Assembly: GCA_904063045.1 (NCBI GenBank)
Contig: CAJFCJ010000005.1
Span: 1,705,167-1,769,166, forward strand
Direction: 5' to 3'
Length of the DNA stretch: 64,000 nt
Origin: Dimorphilus gyrociliatus
Taxonomy: Eukaryota; Annelida; Polychaeta; Dinophilidae
The notes beneath the pieces were generated by a model. The model was not told where the DNA came from, searched no databases, and worked only from the letters and a program-made list of their open reading frames with translations. Shown here one piece after another: positions 1-8,982 of the stretch (position 1 is its first letter; the number at the start of each line of letters is the position of its first letter). The position numbers and the translations under genes were made by a program.

Positions 1-178
1 TCGAGAAAAAAATGTAATAAATACAATTTCAAACTATCAATAGACATCATTGACTTTTCGAGGAAGTATGAACTTTTGCCTTCTGGGTATTCTGTCATGT
101 CCATTCCTAAAGTACGTGGAAGAGTATAGAAAAGGTCACCTGTTGGACACATAACTTTGATTTATAATGACCTACTAA
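1..178 (-). CDS. possible partial exon, unknown protein
   Basis: On the minus strand a frame runs open from an in-frame stop near 170 to the window edge, giving about 55 residues that contain MCPTGDLFYTLPRT followed by MDMTEYPEGKSSY. The composition looks like a globular protein rather than low-complexity translation. An AG that could be an acceptor lies just before the methionine, so this may be an internal exon or an exon beginning with ATG. I do not recognise the family. The rest of the gene would lie outside the window. It could also be chance: the frame is short and no partner exon was placed with confidence. Confidence 0.3.
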
Positions 179-663
179 GTAGCTTTATTGATAGATAGCT
201 TCACAGGACAGCTAATGAACTGAAGGCAGAAGAAGAAAACCATCAATTCTGTATCCCATAAGGTGGTTTGAGGTTATCTCTTAACAGAAACTATTACCAA
301 ACTAGTCGGCTATTTATCTGATTGCATAAATAACGTATTGAAAGCTGGGCTTGTTATGTTACGATAAATTTGCAATTTGCGCTTGGGCTTTGGGAGGGGA
401 ATGAAAAAGAAAGTTTGGATCGATTCGGCAGGGAGTTTTAATAAAAAATACAGTGGAAGGGTATATTTGAATTAGTTGGTAGTTAGAGAAAGGCAGTTGC
501 TTAGTGATGACCGCCCTAACTTCCGGTCTATAGCAAATTAAGCTAACCATTGATTTTATAGTTGTCGTTTCCTCGACCTTGATAAGAAAGAACCACAAAA
601 AATTTTCTATTCTTCTATACGATCGTTATATCCCTAAGTAAAGTATTATCTCAACAAATACTC
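179..663. other. no gene seen
   Basis: Mixed-composition sequence between two weak minus-strand coding pieces. If those pieces belong to one gene this would be its intron. No convincing exon, RNA gene or repeat was found. Confidence 0.4.
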
Positions 664-867
664 TTATTGTTTGAGAATATCTGCAACAGCATCATTCGTC
701 TCTTTTACTACTTCTAGAAAAACTTTGAACGGCTTCGGTTGATAATGACGCAACCCCATCCAACCGTTTGTGTACATACCGCAAACAAGGAAATGGTATC
801 TGTAAGCTCACAGCAACTGACCGTCGGGTAATGTTTGCATTCGAGATGCAATTTTTTCATTAGACAT
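664..867 (-). CDS. small ORF interrupted by an in-frame TGA, unknown
   Basis: A methionine codon at 867-865 opens 19 codons ending DGQLL. Then comes TGA at 810-808, after which the same frame stays open for 47 more codons (starting AYRYHFLVCGMYTNGW, ending VADILKQ) before TAA at 666-664. The part after TGA is rich in aromatic residues and looks protein-like. Possible readings are a selenocysteine or readthrough codon, a pseudogene with one nonsense mutation, or a short first exon using the GTGAGC at 811-806 as a splice donor, with the later open frame due to chance. I recognise no known selenoprotein family, and no clear SECIS element was found downstream by eye. Confidence 0.25.
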
Positions 868-2048
868 TTTGTCGTCTGATTATTAATTTGCACCTGCTAA
901 AAGTAAACTGAAATGAAATTTTGAAATTTTTAGCTCCCTAAAAATTAATAGCTATTCCTGTATCAATGGGAATTGTGAATATGGGTCATCGCAAATAGCG
1001 TCACGCTTTATTTGTATTTCATTTATTTAGTGTTGCAATGAGATTTTCTTTTTTTAAGTCAGATTCAGTTTGTTAACTCTTTGAATAATTTAACGCCAAG
1101 AGCGTTATACCACTAACGATACGAAATTCCAAACTAGCTTCCAAGATCGAAACACTAACTTCAAAAGCCACTCCTTCGGTTTCTCACACTTTACTGCATT
1201 TTATTCCTTTAACAATATCTTAAAGAACTTTCTTGTCGAATAGTTATTTGAGTACTTTTTCAATCATTTATCGAGCCAGTCAACACAGCTTTATTATTAT
1301 TATCGTTTTGTATTATATATTTCTCTTTTTGAAACTAGATTTGTTGACCCTACCCCATAGTCTTAAGGTTTCTTCTATCGCAAGGGTTATAGATACAATC
1401 GCCTTGAGTAATTGCTATAAATATTCCAATAAAAAATGTATAAAATATTATACTAATAATTCTAAATGAAACAGCGCATATAACATGTTACAGTAAAAAG
1501 AAAGACAAAATTAAATGCAAACATTAAGTTTCATCAAACTTTCGTATTGTTTGTTTACGGTCAATTTGACTTTCAGTTTGTCTCTTTTCTTGTCAGTTTA
1601 CCTTTCGACTTATTCGTCTGCTAATTAAGGATCATCTCGTAATGATCCAGAAATAGAATATTATTTTAGACATACTCTAGTCCTGATACTACTTTCCGTT
1701 CCGATTTAACAAAGAGGCTCTACATGTTGAGTAAGATGTAATTACGGCACGCTTATTATAAATTACTGACTAGGAGGGAAGAAATATAATGTTGAAGACC
1801 CATGAGAAATCTGCTTTATTAAATGTGCTTTGCTTTGCAAGGCTTTAACTGGCGTATTTTACCTCTCAATGACACGGTACACTTGCAAATAAAATGATTC
1901 CATAGTGACGATTTTGGCATGCAAGGAAAGAAACGCCCATCGATAATTCATCAAAAAGGCTTAAGCCTTTCAGTCTGCCCCTTCCAGCGTCTTGCTGTTC
2001 TTGTTTGATAAGTACTAGATTTAAGACGTTAACCTCGTTTTTTTTCAG
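868..2048. other. no gene resolved; should hold the MRGBP first exon
   Basis: The MRGBP-like gene downstream begins in mid-domain, so its first coding exon, expected to encode a Trp-containing segment ending near a Gly, should lie here or upstream. No matching exon was found by eye. One short open stretch starting with ATG near 1789 ends in a stop after 19 codons and does not fit. The rest is AT-rich without recognisable repeats. Confidence 0.4.
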
Positions 2049-2823
2049 GTATAGGCCGTCACTTCACAATGACTTTCATTCTTGATGAACTAAGAGAAAA
2101 ATGTTTGCCGGTCATCAAAGCTAAACATGTTTGGGAATACTTGAATACTCTGTATGATATCGAAGAACTCACAGTAAGCCACAGACTGTTAATTTAGCTT
2201 AAACAGATTCTATTACTTGTTTATATTTTATTACTTTAGCGTTTAAATAAAGAGAACGATGAGAACTTGGACAAACTGACTGATTTTGAGTTACCTATCG
2301 AAAAATTCGGCCAGTTCCTAAAAAAGGATTCATCAACACCGTCTCCCAGAACCGAAACAGAAGCTCTATCAGAAAAGGAGGAGGAATCGGCTCCCGAAAC
2401 TGTTACCAATACCTCGAAAAACACAAAAAGTAAAAGGAAGGAGGAGACAAGTAAGACAATTGTGGCAATTGCCAAATTTCAGTTGCTAGGCTGGTAAAAT
2501 CGCGTGTCATCGCGACGTTGAAAAAAAACTATAGCAGGAAAGGGTTGGCTATTATGACAATTTTGTTCGCACGCGAAATGTCGGTTTAATTAACATTTAC
2601 AAAAATATTTTTTAATAGTCGTGTACAATTGTTATTATCTGATTATTTTACTTTACTTCTGTTTTCTTTTTTTAAAATTTCACGATTTATTTCAAGCATA
2701 ACAGAATTACTGAGTACATTTTGTAATATAATTCTTTTTTATTCATTAGATAAGTCAAGAAACGAGTCAAGAAAACGATCCAGAACCAGTGAGAACACCT
2801 CTTCTAACAAGAGAAAAAAGTAA
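2049..2823 (+). CDS. MRGBP: MRG-binding protein / EAF7-like subunit (5' incomplete)
   Basis: Three exons are supported: 2049-2173, 2240-2450 and 2750-2823 (stop TAA 2821-2823), joined in frame across GT-AG introns of 66 and 299 bp. The first encodes GRHFTMTFILDELR and then AKHVWEYLNTLYDIEEL, matching the EAF7/MRGBP core in which an RHF helix is followed by VWE-L-TLYD. The second is acidic and Ser/Thr-rich, and the tail is basic (RKRSR...NKRKK), as in MRGBP. Known role: MRGBP bridges MRG15-type chromodomain proteins to the NuA4/TIP60 histone acetyltransferase complex in the nucleus. The N-terminal exon, carrying the first part of the EAF7 domain, was not located. The identification rests on the short conserved core. 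Confidence 0.75.
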
Positions 2824-4030
2824 TGTGATGAACGTTTACTTAGTCTTTTTTTACATTGTTTATTTTAGCATTTTTTGTAAAACGCTCATACTTTAATTGA
2901 ATATAAAATATTCGCTTTGTACCCTAAAAAGAATTATATTTACTAATTCAAGTTGACTAGGGTCATAAGAAGTATCCAGCGATCAAAGTGTTAAGGGAAA
3001 CGATACCTCAAGGAGAAGGGGGTCGAAAGAAAGACCAGGGGGTGGGGCTTTAACGGCTCGAGCAAATGGCAAACTCGCTAAGAGTTCTAAATTACTTTTA
3101 GCGTTTTTTTCGAGTCGTTGACGGAAGCGATTTCGCCTGTGTTTTGTGATCGACTGGGATTGGAATTGATCGATCCTGTTCAGTAGTTAAGGAACGCGTA
3201 CAATTGCAATATTTTTCCTTTATGGCGGAATTCTGTTTTAGAATTATCGATTTATTTTGTTCTTGTCAGTGATAATCAATCATTGTAATAAAAGTAGGAC
3301 CTATTTAGTCAGTTATAGCATAAAAAATTGACCTATTTTATTCTGTCTTAACACGCTTCTGAAACAATTGCGTCTGCTTTTCGGAAATTTTATCCTTTTC
3401 TATTAGATAATATACTAAAACAGTATTGCATGTCATGTTTTGTCGATGTGTATCATATGAAATCTTAGAGAAAGAGGAAAAGAAAGATGTATAACGAATG
3501 GCGCTTAATTGCCCTCATGTTCTGCATTGAAAAGTACTTTAATGTACTCCTGTTTATATCAACTGACAAGTCATCGATATTAGGTTGGAACGTTCTCACC
3601 CCAGATAAATATATTGCTTTAACCAAAGTGTTTAACATTCCCTAGTGATTATTTAATTATAGAAACGGATCGACTAACATTAAATTAATTTTATTAGTTG
3701 GTCTATCCACTTTCATATGTTATTATACTCCTCCCTTATCGTCTTAATGTGACATGCCGTAAAATTTAATGTATTTTTGTACAGCAACTGCATTCGGTAA
3801 TTACCGTCATTTTACATCAATTTTACTATATAATCTTTCTATTCAAGAAATTATAACTATATGCGCTTAATTAAAAGACGAAAGACTAATAAAACAGCTT
3901 TCGGTTTTTTTAGGGCAGACAGTCAATACAGAAAATTAGGCAAGTGCAGAATATGCAGGCTAGTCACTATTAAATGTCGGAGGTTCTTCATCGATTAACA
4001 GTTTTAAAGGAATACAATCATTTCCTAAGT
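2824..4030. other. intergenic, no gene seen
   Basis: Follows the MRGBP stop and precedes the 3' end of the casein kinase gene. An AATAAA-like signal for MRGBP is expected just after 2880 (ATATAAAATA seen). A slightly GC-richer patch at about 3000-3240 contains a 16-codon ATG frame at 3222, too short to call. Nothing else is supported. Confidence 0.45.
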
Positions 4031-5044
4031 TTAACTACTATGGTGAATTTCCGATCTTGTGTGGCTTTCTAATTGAGTATTGGTCTCTTTTTGTTTTATT
4101 ATCCAGTCGAAATTGTTATCATAAATGATTCCTTCTCGATTAGCTAATGTTTTAAAGAACTCACGAGCACTGTTATGATCAATTGAATGATACGCAGTTT
4201 GATGCCTGCACTGTTCCACAAAACTAGAAATCTCTTTTGGTAAGCCTTCGGCCAATTCTGAAGAAGTTATTGTTTGTTTAGCTTCCAGTATGCCTTTTAG
4301 TCTTTCTTCACGATTCGAGGCCTTTAGACCTTGCCATGGCAGTGATCCTTTAGTTAGATATAGGAACATGTAGGATAAGGACTCAAGATCATCTCTTCTA
4401 GTTTCTTCGTGTCCAAGATGAGCGCCAATAGATGCATATCGCACAGTTCCAACAAGTGGATGAGTAATCATTGACAAAGACCTACTTATCCGAGTCGATC
4501 CCATTATACTAGGTCGTCTCAATCGCTTGCCCAAACCGAAATCGATTAAGTACAATTTATGCTGAGCTCCACCCGAACCCAATACCCAATTATCAGGTTT
4601 TATGTCTCTGTGAATAACATGATGACGATGAACAAATTCTAAAGTTTCTAAACATTGGTCCATTATCATGAGACCAGTCTTTAATGTAAACTTTTTGTCA
4701 CAGTAGACAAATGCATCTTGAAGTGACGGCCCTAGAAGATCTAGAACTAATACGGTGTAAATTGGCTCGTAGAGACCATGCCAGATCATCGTGGGAATAC
4801 CTGGCCCTCCCTGAAGTATATCATAAATTTGGCTCTCATTCATCAGTTGCGGAGTTTGTGTACTTTGTAATTCTAGCTTAACTGCAACTTTCATTCCTTC
4901 TGTAGATCCTTTTAGGATTTCGCCAAGCCAAATGTCTCCAAAAGATCCTCCATTCAAGCGTTTGATTAATTTCGTTCTGACACTCCTCCCAACTACTAAA
5001 TCAACAGGATTGTGTTTTTTATGTTCATGGCTATTACTATTCAT
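4031..5044 (-). CDS. casein kinase 1 family protein kinase, intronless
   Basis: A single uninterrupted frame of 337 residues covers a whole kinase domain. Visible motifs are the glycine loop GGSFGDIWLG (about residues 32-41), VAVKLE with the ATP-binding Lys, the catalytic loop HRDIKPDNWVLG (about 145-156), metal-binding DFG (LIDFGLGKRL, about 168-177) and the CK1 signature GTVRYASIGAHLG followed by RRDDLESL and GSLPWQGLKA. This combination of HRDIKPDN and RRDDLESL is typical of CK1, a Ser/Thr kinase family. The tail after residue 310 is short and polar. Neighbours are multi-exon, so the lack of introns suggests a retrocopy that stayed open. It lies head to head with the DNAJC4-like gene, 430 bp away. 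The particular CK1 subtype cannot be set. Confidence 0.93.
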   Translation of the reverse strand: MNSNSHEHKKHNPVDLVVGRSVRTKLIKRLNGGSFGDIWLGEILKGSTEGMKVAVKLELQSTQTPQLMNESQIYDILQGGPGIPTMIWHGLYEPIYTVLVLDLLGPSLQDAFVYCDKKFTLKTGLMIMDQCLETLEFVHRHHVIHRDIKPDNWVLGSGGAQHKLYLIDFGLGKRLRRPSIMGSTRISRSLSMITHPLVGTVRYASIGAHLGHEETRRDDLESLSYMFLYLTKGSLPWQGLKASNREERLKGILEAKQTITSSELAEGLPKEISSFVEQCRHQTAYHSIDHNSAREFFKTLANREGIIYDNNFDWIIKQKETNTQLESHTRSEIHHSS

Positions 5045-5474
5045 TATAGAGTTATACGACCAAATATCGACTGAAAATAGAATTTGAATTTAATACATTT
5101 TATAAGTACGGAAAATTTGAAACAAAACAATAATTTTCCTTCACTTTTGTACCATCTTCATTATCTATTACCTCTATTATCGCCCAAAATTGACGACAAC
5201 GACTATACATCGACTGTCAGTCAACCTACGAGAAGCTACAGATGCCAAAGAGATTAAATGTGGTAATGGTCAATGAACGTGTTTAATAAGGCTGCTATTT
5301 ACTCCGAAAAATATTCTATTTTTTGACCTTGACGTGAGTTCAATGTTTCTATGTTGTCATTCGATTCTGAGGAAACCGGTATTGTTCGTCTGTAAAAGAT
5401 TCAGCCTAGAGGGGAAAATACTCTGTTGAATTTTCTGTACAACACTTGATTTATAGCCATATTTTGGAGTTGCT
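5045..5474. promoter_or_regulatory. shared upstream region of two divergent genes
   Basis: The 430 bp between the casein kinase start codon (minus) and the DNAJC4-like start codon (plus) must contain both 5' ends, so it probably holds a bidirectional promoter. No specific element is claimed. Confidence 0.4.
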
Positions 5475-6646
5475 ATGTCAAAGAAATTTGAATATAGTTA
5501 TTATGAAATCTTAGGTTTAACAAATGATGCTACAAAAAAGCAAGTAAAAGATGCCTATGTCAAATTATCTAAGCAAGTACGACTGACAGTTTATTATAGA
5601 TAGAAAAAAATGTGAAGATATCTTTATCAACGTGTAGGTTCACCCTGACGTCAATCGATCGGATCCTAAAAGTCATGATAAATTCGTAGAGGTTCAAGAG
5701 GCATATAGGATTCTTAGTAGTCCAACAGAAAGGCAGCAATATGACGCTTCGCTGGCTACGCGAGGAATGCATAATCGTCCTATCCACGCCACGGAATATC
5801 ATCAAAGTAGACCTTATACTCAACAAGGGTAAATTATCCGAGAGAGTGTCATTATACATGAAAGATTTACTTATATAATCTAACAATTCGTTTGTAACGA
5901 GCTCCTTTAAAAAATTCAGAGAAAACAATGATATCTATAACGAAGAAATGCAATGGTATGCTAGAAGTCAACAGAAGTTCTACTATGGATCTAGAAAGGT
6001 AACTTTAATTCAATAGACGAAACTAAATATTAATATTTCATTAAAAAAAACCTTAGAGGTCAAAGCCAATGGTAGTCATATTTGGTTTGGGCTTAATAGC
6101 ATTGGGAATGGCCTTGCATACAGGTGCATATACATGGTCATGTAAACATAGGAAGGAAATTATGGATGAAAGAGATAAAATAAATTTCGCCCACCTAAAT
6201 CGATCGAGGGAGCAAGCAAGGTACCTCCATATCGTTGTACTTTCATTTCAGCTCAGCTGTTCTTTCGTAAAATACTCGGCTAACAGTGTTTGTACAATGC
6301 ATAGGCGATGCGGACGGCCTATCATTGTTCAAAGGTTAAAATGTTAAAAATATCATCATGTGTACTACATAGTGGACGACTCTCGGCTTTTATTAATTTC
6401 ATGAGGGCTTTGTCAATCTATATATAAACAAATTATCTGTAAAATTTCATACACATTGATGGTTCTCAACGCTATACTACTAAACAACATTGTTGTTACG
6501 AAATGTTTTTCTATAGTCTTTGTATATAGTCCCCTTTTTTTGATATGTGTTATTATTCCGATTATTTTTTATCATCTTCAAACAGGACTCTAGGGAATAC
6601 TATTCAATTGGAACTCATACAACAGCGCTGGAAAGAAGACAAATAG
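5475..6646 (+). CDS. DNAJC4: DnaJ-domain membrane protein, DNAJC4-like
   Basis: Five exons join in frame: 5475-5576, 5638-5828, 5920-5998, 6057-6220 and 6586-6646, giving 198 residues. The N-terminal J domain starts YYEILGLTNDATKKQVKDAY and carries the Hsp70-activating HPD motif at residues 36-38, split by the first intron. A hydrophobic helix (VVIFGLGLIALGMALHTGAY, about 130-150) is followed by a charged segment with IMDERDKI and a C-terminal helix. This order and the phrase GMALH...MDE+D+I match DNAJC4 rather than other J proteins. Known biology: DNAJC4 is a small membrane-associated co-chaperone whose clients are poorly defined. Introns are 61-365 bp. The final exon frame was chosen because it extends the conserved C-terminal helix; the alternative frame gives an unrelated tail. 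Confidence 0.85.
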
Positions 6647-7811
6647 AACACAATTAAATTGTTGTTTTTTGCTCTTTTTATTCATTTGTTATCAGAAAGA
6701 AAAACTGCAGATAAAAGACACTAGTTTAAATTTATGATTTGGTTGATTTTGACCAGATCAAAGTACAATTTTCAGATATTTCAAAAAATACAAATAACCA
6801 AATGTAAAAAAATAAAAAAACAGAACCATGACTTTGATCGACCTAGTAACCTAAAAAGTATATGATTTCTACGAATTACTCATGACTAAATTGTTAAGAC
6901 TTAGCACCCCTGATAAACGCAATCCAAGCAGGTTAAAAAGTATTTTCTTCCCCTTCTTTTTATTATCAGTATTCCCGTCACTATAACTCACTAACTGTTT
7001 GCGTTTAATTGCAGATATAGAATTTATCTATAATGATAATAATAATGATATATTTAGCTTTCCCATCATTAGTTATTTTTTGCCTTCAAAAATGCAAAAT
7101 CTCCCAAGCCGTTTGATAAGGTGGAAGACAAACTTCTTTTTTTTCATTAAATCTATCCGCCTTTCAAGTTTCATACACGGCTTCGTGCAATCTCCTACCT
7201 CTCTTTATCTTTGTCTTGCTAATTCTACTTTTAAAGGCGTTATCAACTCATACACATTTGGAATCACCCTTTTTTGTATGCTAACTGGTGCGTGAAGAAT
7301 ATCGAATTTTATTCCATCTATAATTCTAACGAATGGGAAGATTAGATTAGAACTTAGGACAATTTTGAAATGATTAATCGTTATTTTTTTTTTATTCTAG
7401 TATCGATTGAACGATAATATGCTGTTGTGATAACCCTGGAAACTTTTTTTTTATAATTCTCTAAATAGAATTACTAGAAATTTTATCTATTAATATTTAC
7501 TGATTGAACTTTGAAACGTCAATTTTTTGACATTGACAATGTATTTGTTGACATCAATTGTCGGTTATCTCTGTAGGACAATTTTTATTACCTTTATTAT
7601 AGAAGATATCATCGTTTGAAAATTCACCATCAGATGGCGTTGAATTTGAGTAGTATTTTGTTTATCTTTGAAAAAATACGTTAGATTACGATCTTCCTGT
7701 ATTTTCAAGATAATTTTTTAACTAAGAGGCTTTTGAGCTGAATTGTTACATAACTGCTGTAAATATTTGTAATCGTTTTCAAAGGCTAAACGAGAGTTCA
7801 ATTTAGCGAAA
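6647..7811. other. intergenic, no gene seen
   Basis: AT-rich sequence with long T runs between the DNAJC4-like stop and the nuclease gene. A 98-codon open frame near 6999-7295 lacks an ATG start and any recognisable motif and was not accepted. Confidence 0.5.
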
Positions 7812-8663
7812 ATGATGTTTGACTGGGAAAATAGCGATGATGAAATCCCGCCCTTTGAAAGAGACGTCACTTTAGACGAAACTGTTATCTGTCAGTCATT
7901 GGACAGATTCGGCGATATCACTATTGATTTAACGGTCGATTTGGCTGACATAACTTTGGATAAAACAATTGAGAGGGTTGATGGAGAGGCTTTGGATGGA
8001 GGGCTTTGCTCATGCGTGTCATTAGATAGACTAAACACAAGAATAATATCAAAGCTACCCTTTTCATATGACATGGAGCAAACACTAAAGGGGCGAAGAA
8101 GACTTGATTCCCTAAAGGAATTTTCTGATAGATTGGGAAGATCTTTCAAATCAAATGGACGTTGTTTCACGTATCTCCTCCTCGATCCTAGAATTTTAAA
8201 TAATTTAGCGGAGAGAGCGAAAAAGACGCCTCTAAGTGACTTGGAGACCTTAAGACAATTTGCAACAGGTATATTTTATGTAGGTAAAGGACAGAGTTTT
8301 AGACCTTACGCTCACTTAGAGGATGCAATAATCAAACGGGGAGCTGGCGGGCCTAAGAATCAAGTTATAAATTCTATCTGGCGAGCTGGATACGGAGTTA
8401 TTGCTCTTCATCTATGGCATGGTCAATGCTCAAGCGAAGCTTTGGCAAGAGAAGCCAGTATCATAGAAGCCATTGGCTTAAATCGTTTAACCAATGAAAA
8501 AAGTGGCTGGTTAAAGCCACCGATTAGTACTTGGCCTCCTAAGGAGAGACGTCTGCTAGGCGTTGAGCTAATTCGCTTAGCTTGTCAAAGAATTCTAATT
8601 GACGGAGAACGCCAAATAAAAGCATCAGACGTTTTTTCATTAAACACTTGCCATTCTAAATAA
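7812..8663 (+). CDS. GIY-YIG endonuclease, ANKLE1/LEM-3 type, intronless
   Basis: A single frame of 283 residues. The C-terminal 170 residues are a GIY-YIG nuclease of the ANKLE1 subfamily: FTYLLLDPRIL at about residue 117, IFYVGKGQSFRPYAHLEDA at about 154-172 with the catalytic Tyr/Arg cluster, and REASIIEAIGLNRLTNEKSG at about 217-236, holding the candidate metal-binding Glu. Known proteins (human ANKLE1, nematode LEM-3) also have ankyrin repeats and a LEM domain and cut branched DNA or chromatin bridges at the midbody. Here the N-terminal 110 residues are acidic (DLTVDLADITLD) with no ankyrin repeat or LEM domain visible. ATGATG starts the frame; stops precede it. It is either a stripped-down nuclease or a retrocopy. 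An AATAAA-like signal follows at about 8698. Confidence 0.88.
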   Translation: MMFDWENSDDEIPPFERDVTLDETVICQSLDRFGDITIDLTVDLADITLDKTIERVDGEALDGGLCSCVSLDRLNTRIISKLPFSYDMEQTLKGRRRLDSLKEFSDRLGRSFKSNGRCFTYLLLDPRILNNLAERAKKTPLSDLETLRQFATGIFYVGKGQSFRPYAHLEDAIIKRGAGGPKNQVINSIWRAGYGVIALHLWHGQCSSEALAREASIIEAIGLNRLTNEKSGWLKPPISTWPPKERRLLGVELIRLACQRILIDGERQIKASDVFSLNTCHSK

Positions 8664-8982
8664 AAACAAATTTACCTTTTTTGGTCAATCAATGTAAAAT
8701 AAACAAATAGTAAACAAAGTTTAGTGTATAATAGTGTATAAACAATAATAATACATATTTTGTTTATTTGTTTATTTATTATTATGTTTTTTTATTATCT
8801 ACAATTCATTGAATAAATTACGTTGAGAAAGGAATATTTATATAATTGAGTAAGAAAATAAAAGATTGTATTTTGAGTGAGACGTCACATGAAAGATTTA
8901 AATTAATTCTGATGTATTGAATGTAGATAGTATACACATGTGTACATTTATATACGTATGTATAAAATATATATGATATATC
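8664..8982. other. intergenic, no gene seen
   Basis: Very AT-rich 319 bp containing the likely polyadenylation signals of the nuclease gene and the upstream region of the SLC44-like gene. Nothing further is supported. Confidence 0.4.

Noticed and set aside
1-664. A SECIS element for the TGA ORF
   Set aside because: An ATGA...AAAA...TGA arrangement near 40-110 pairs poorly and is too far from the ORF. Not accepted by eye.
1789-1848. Possible first exon of the MRGBP-like gene (ATG followed by 19 codons)
   Set aside because: It ends in a stop before any usable donor and lacks the expected Trp/Gly pattern.
6999-7295. 98-codon open frame
   Set aside because: No ATG start, hydrophobic/Asn-rich AT-driven composition, no spliced partners.
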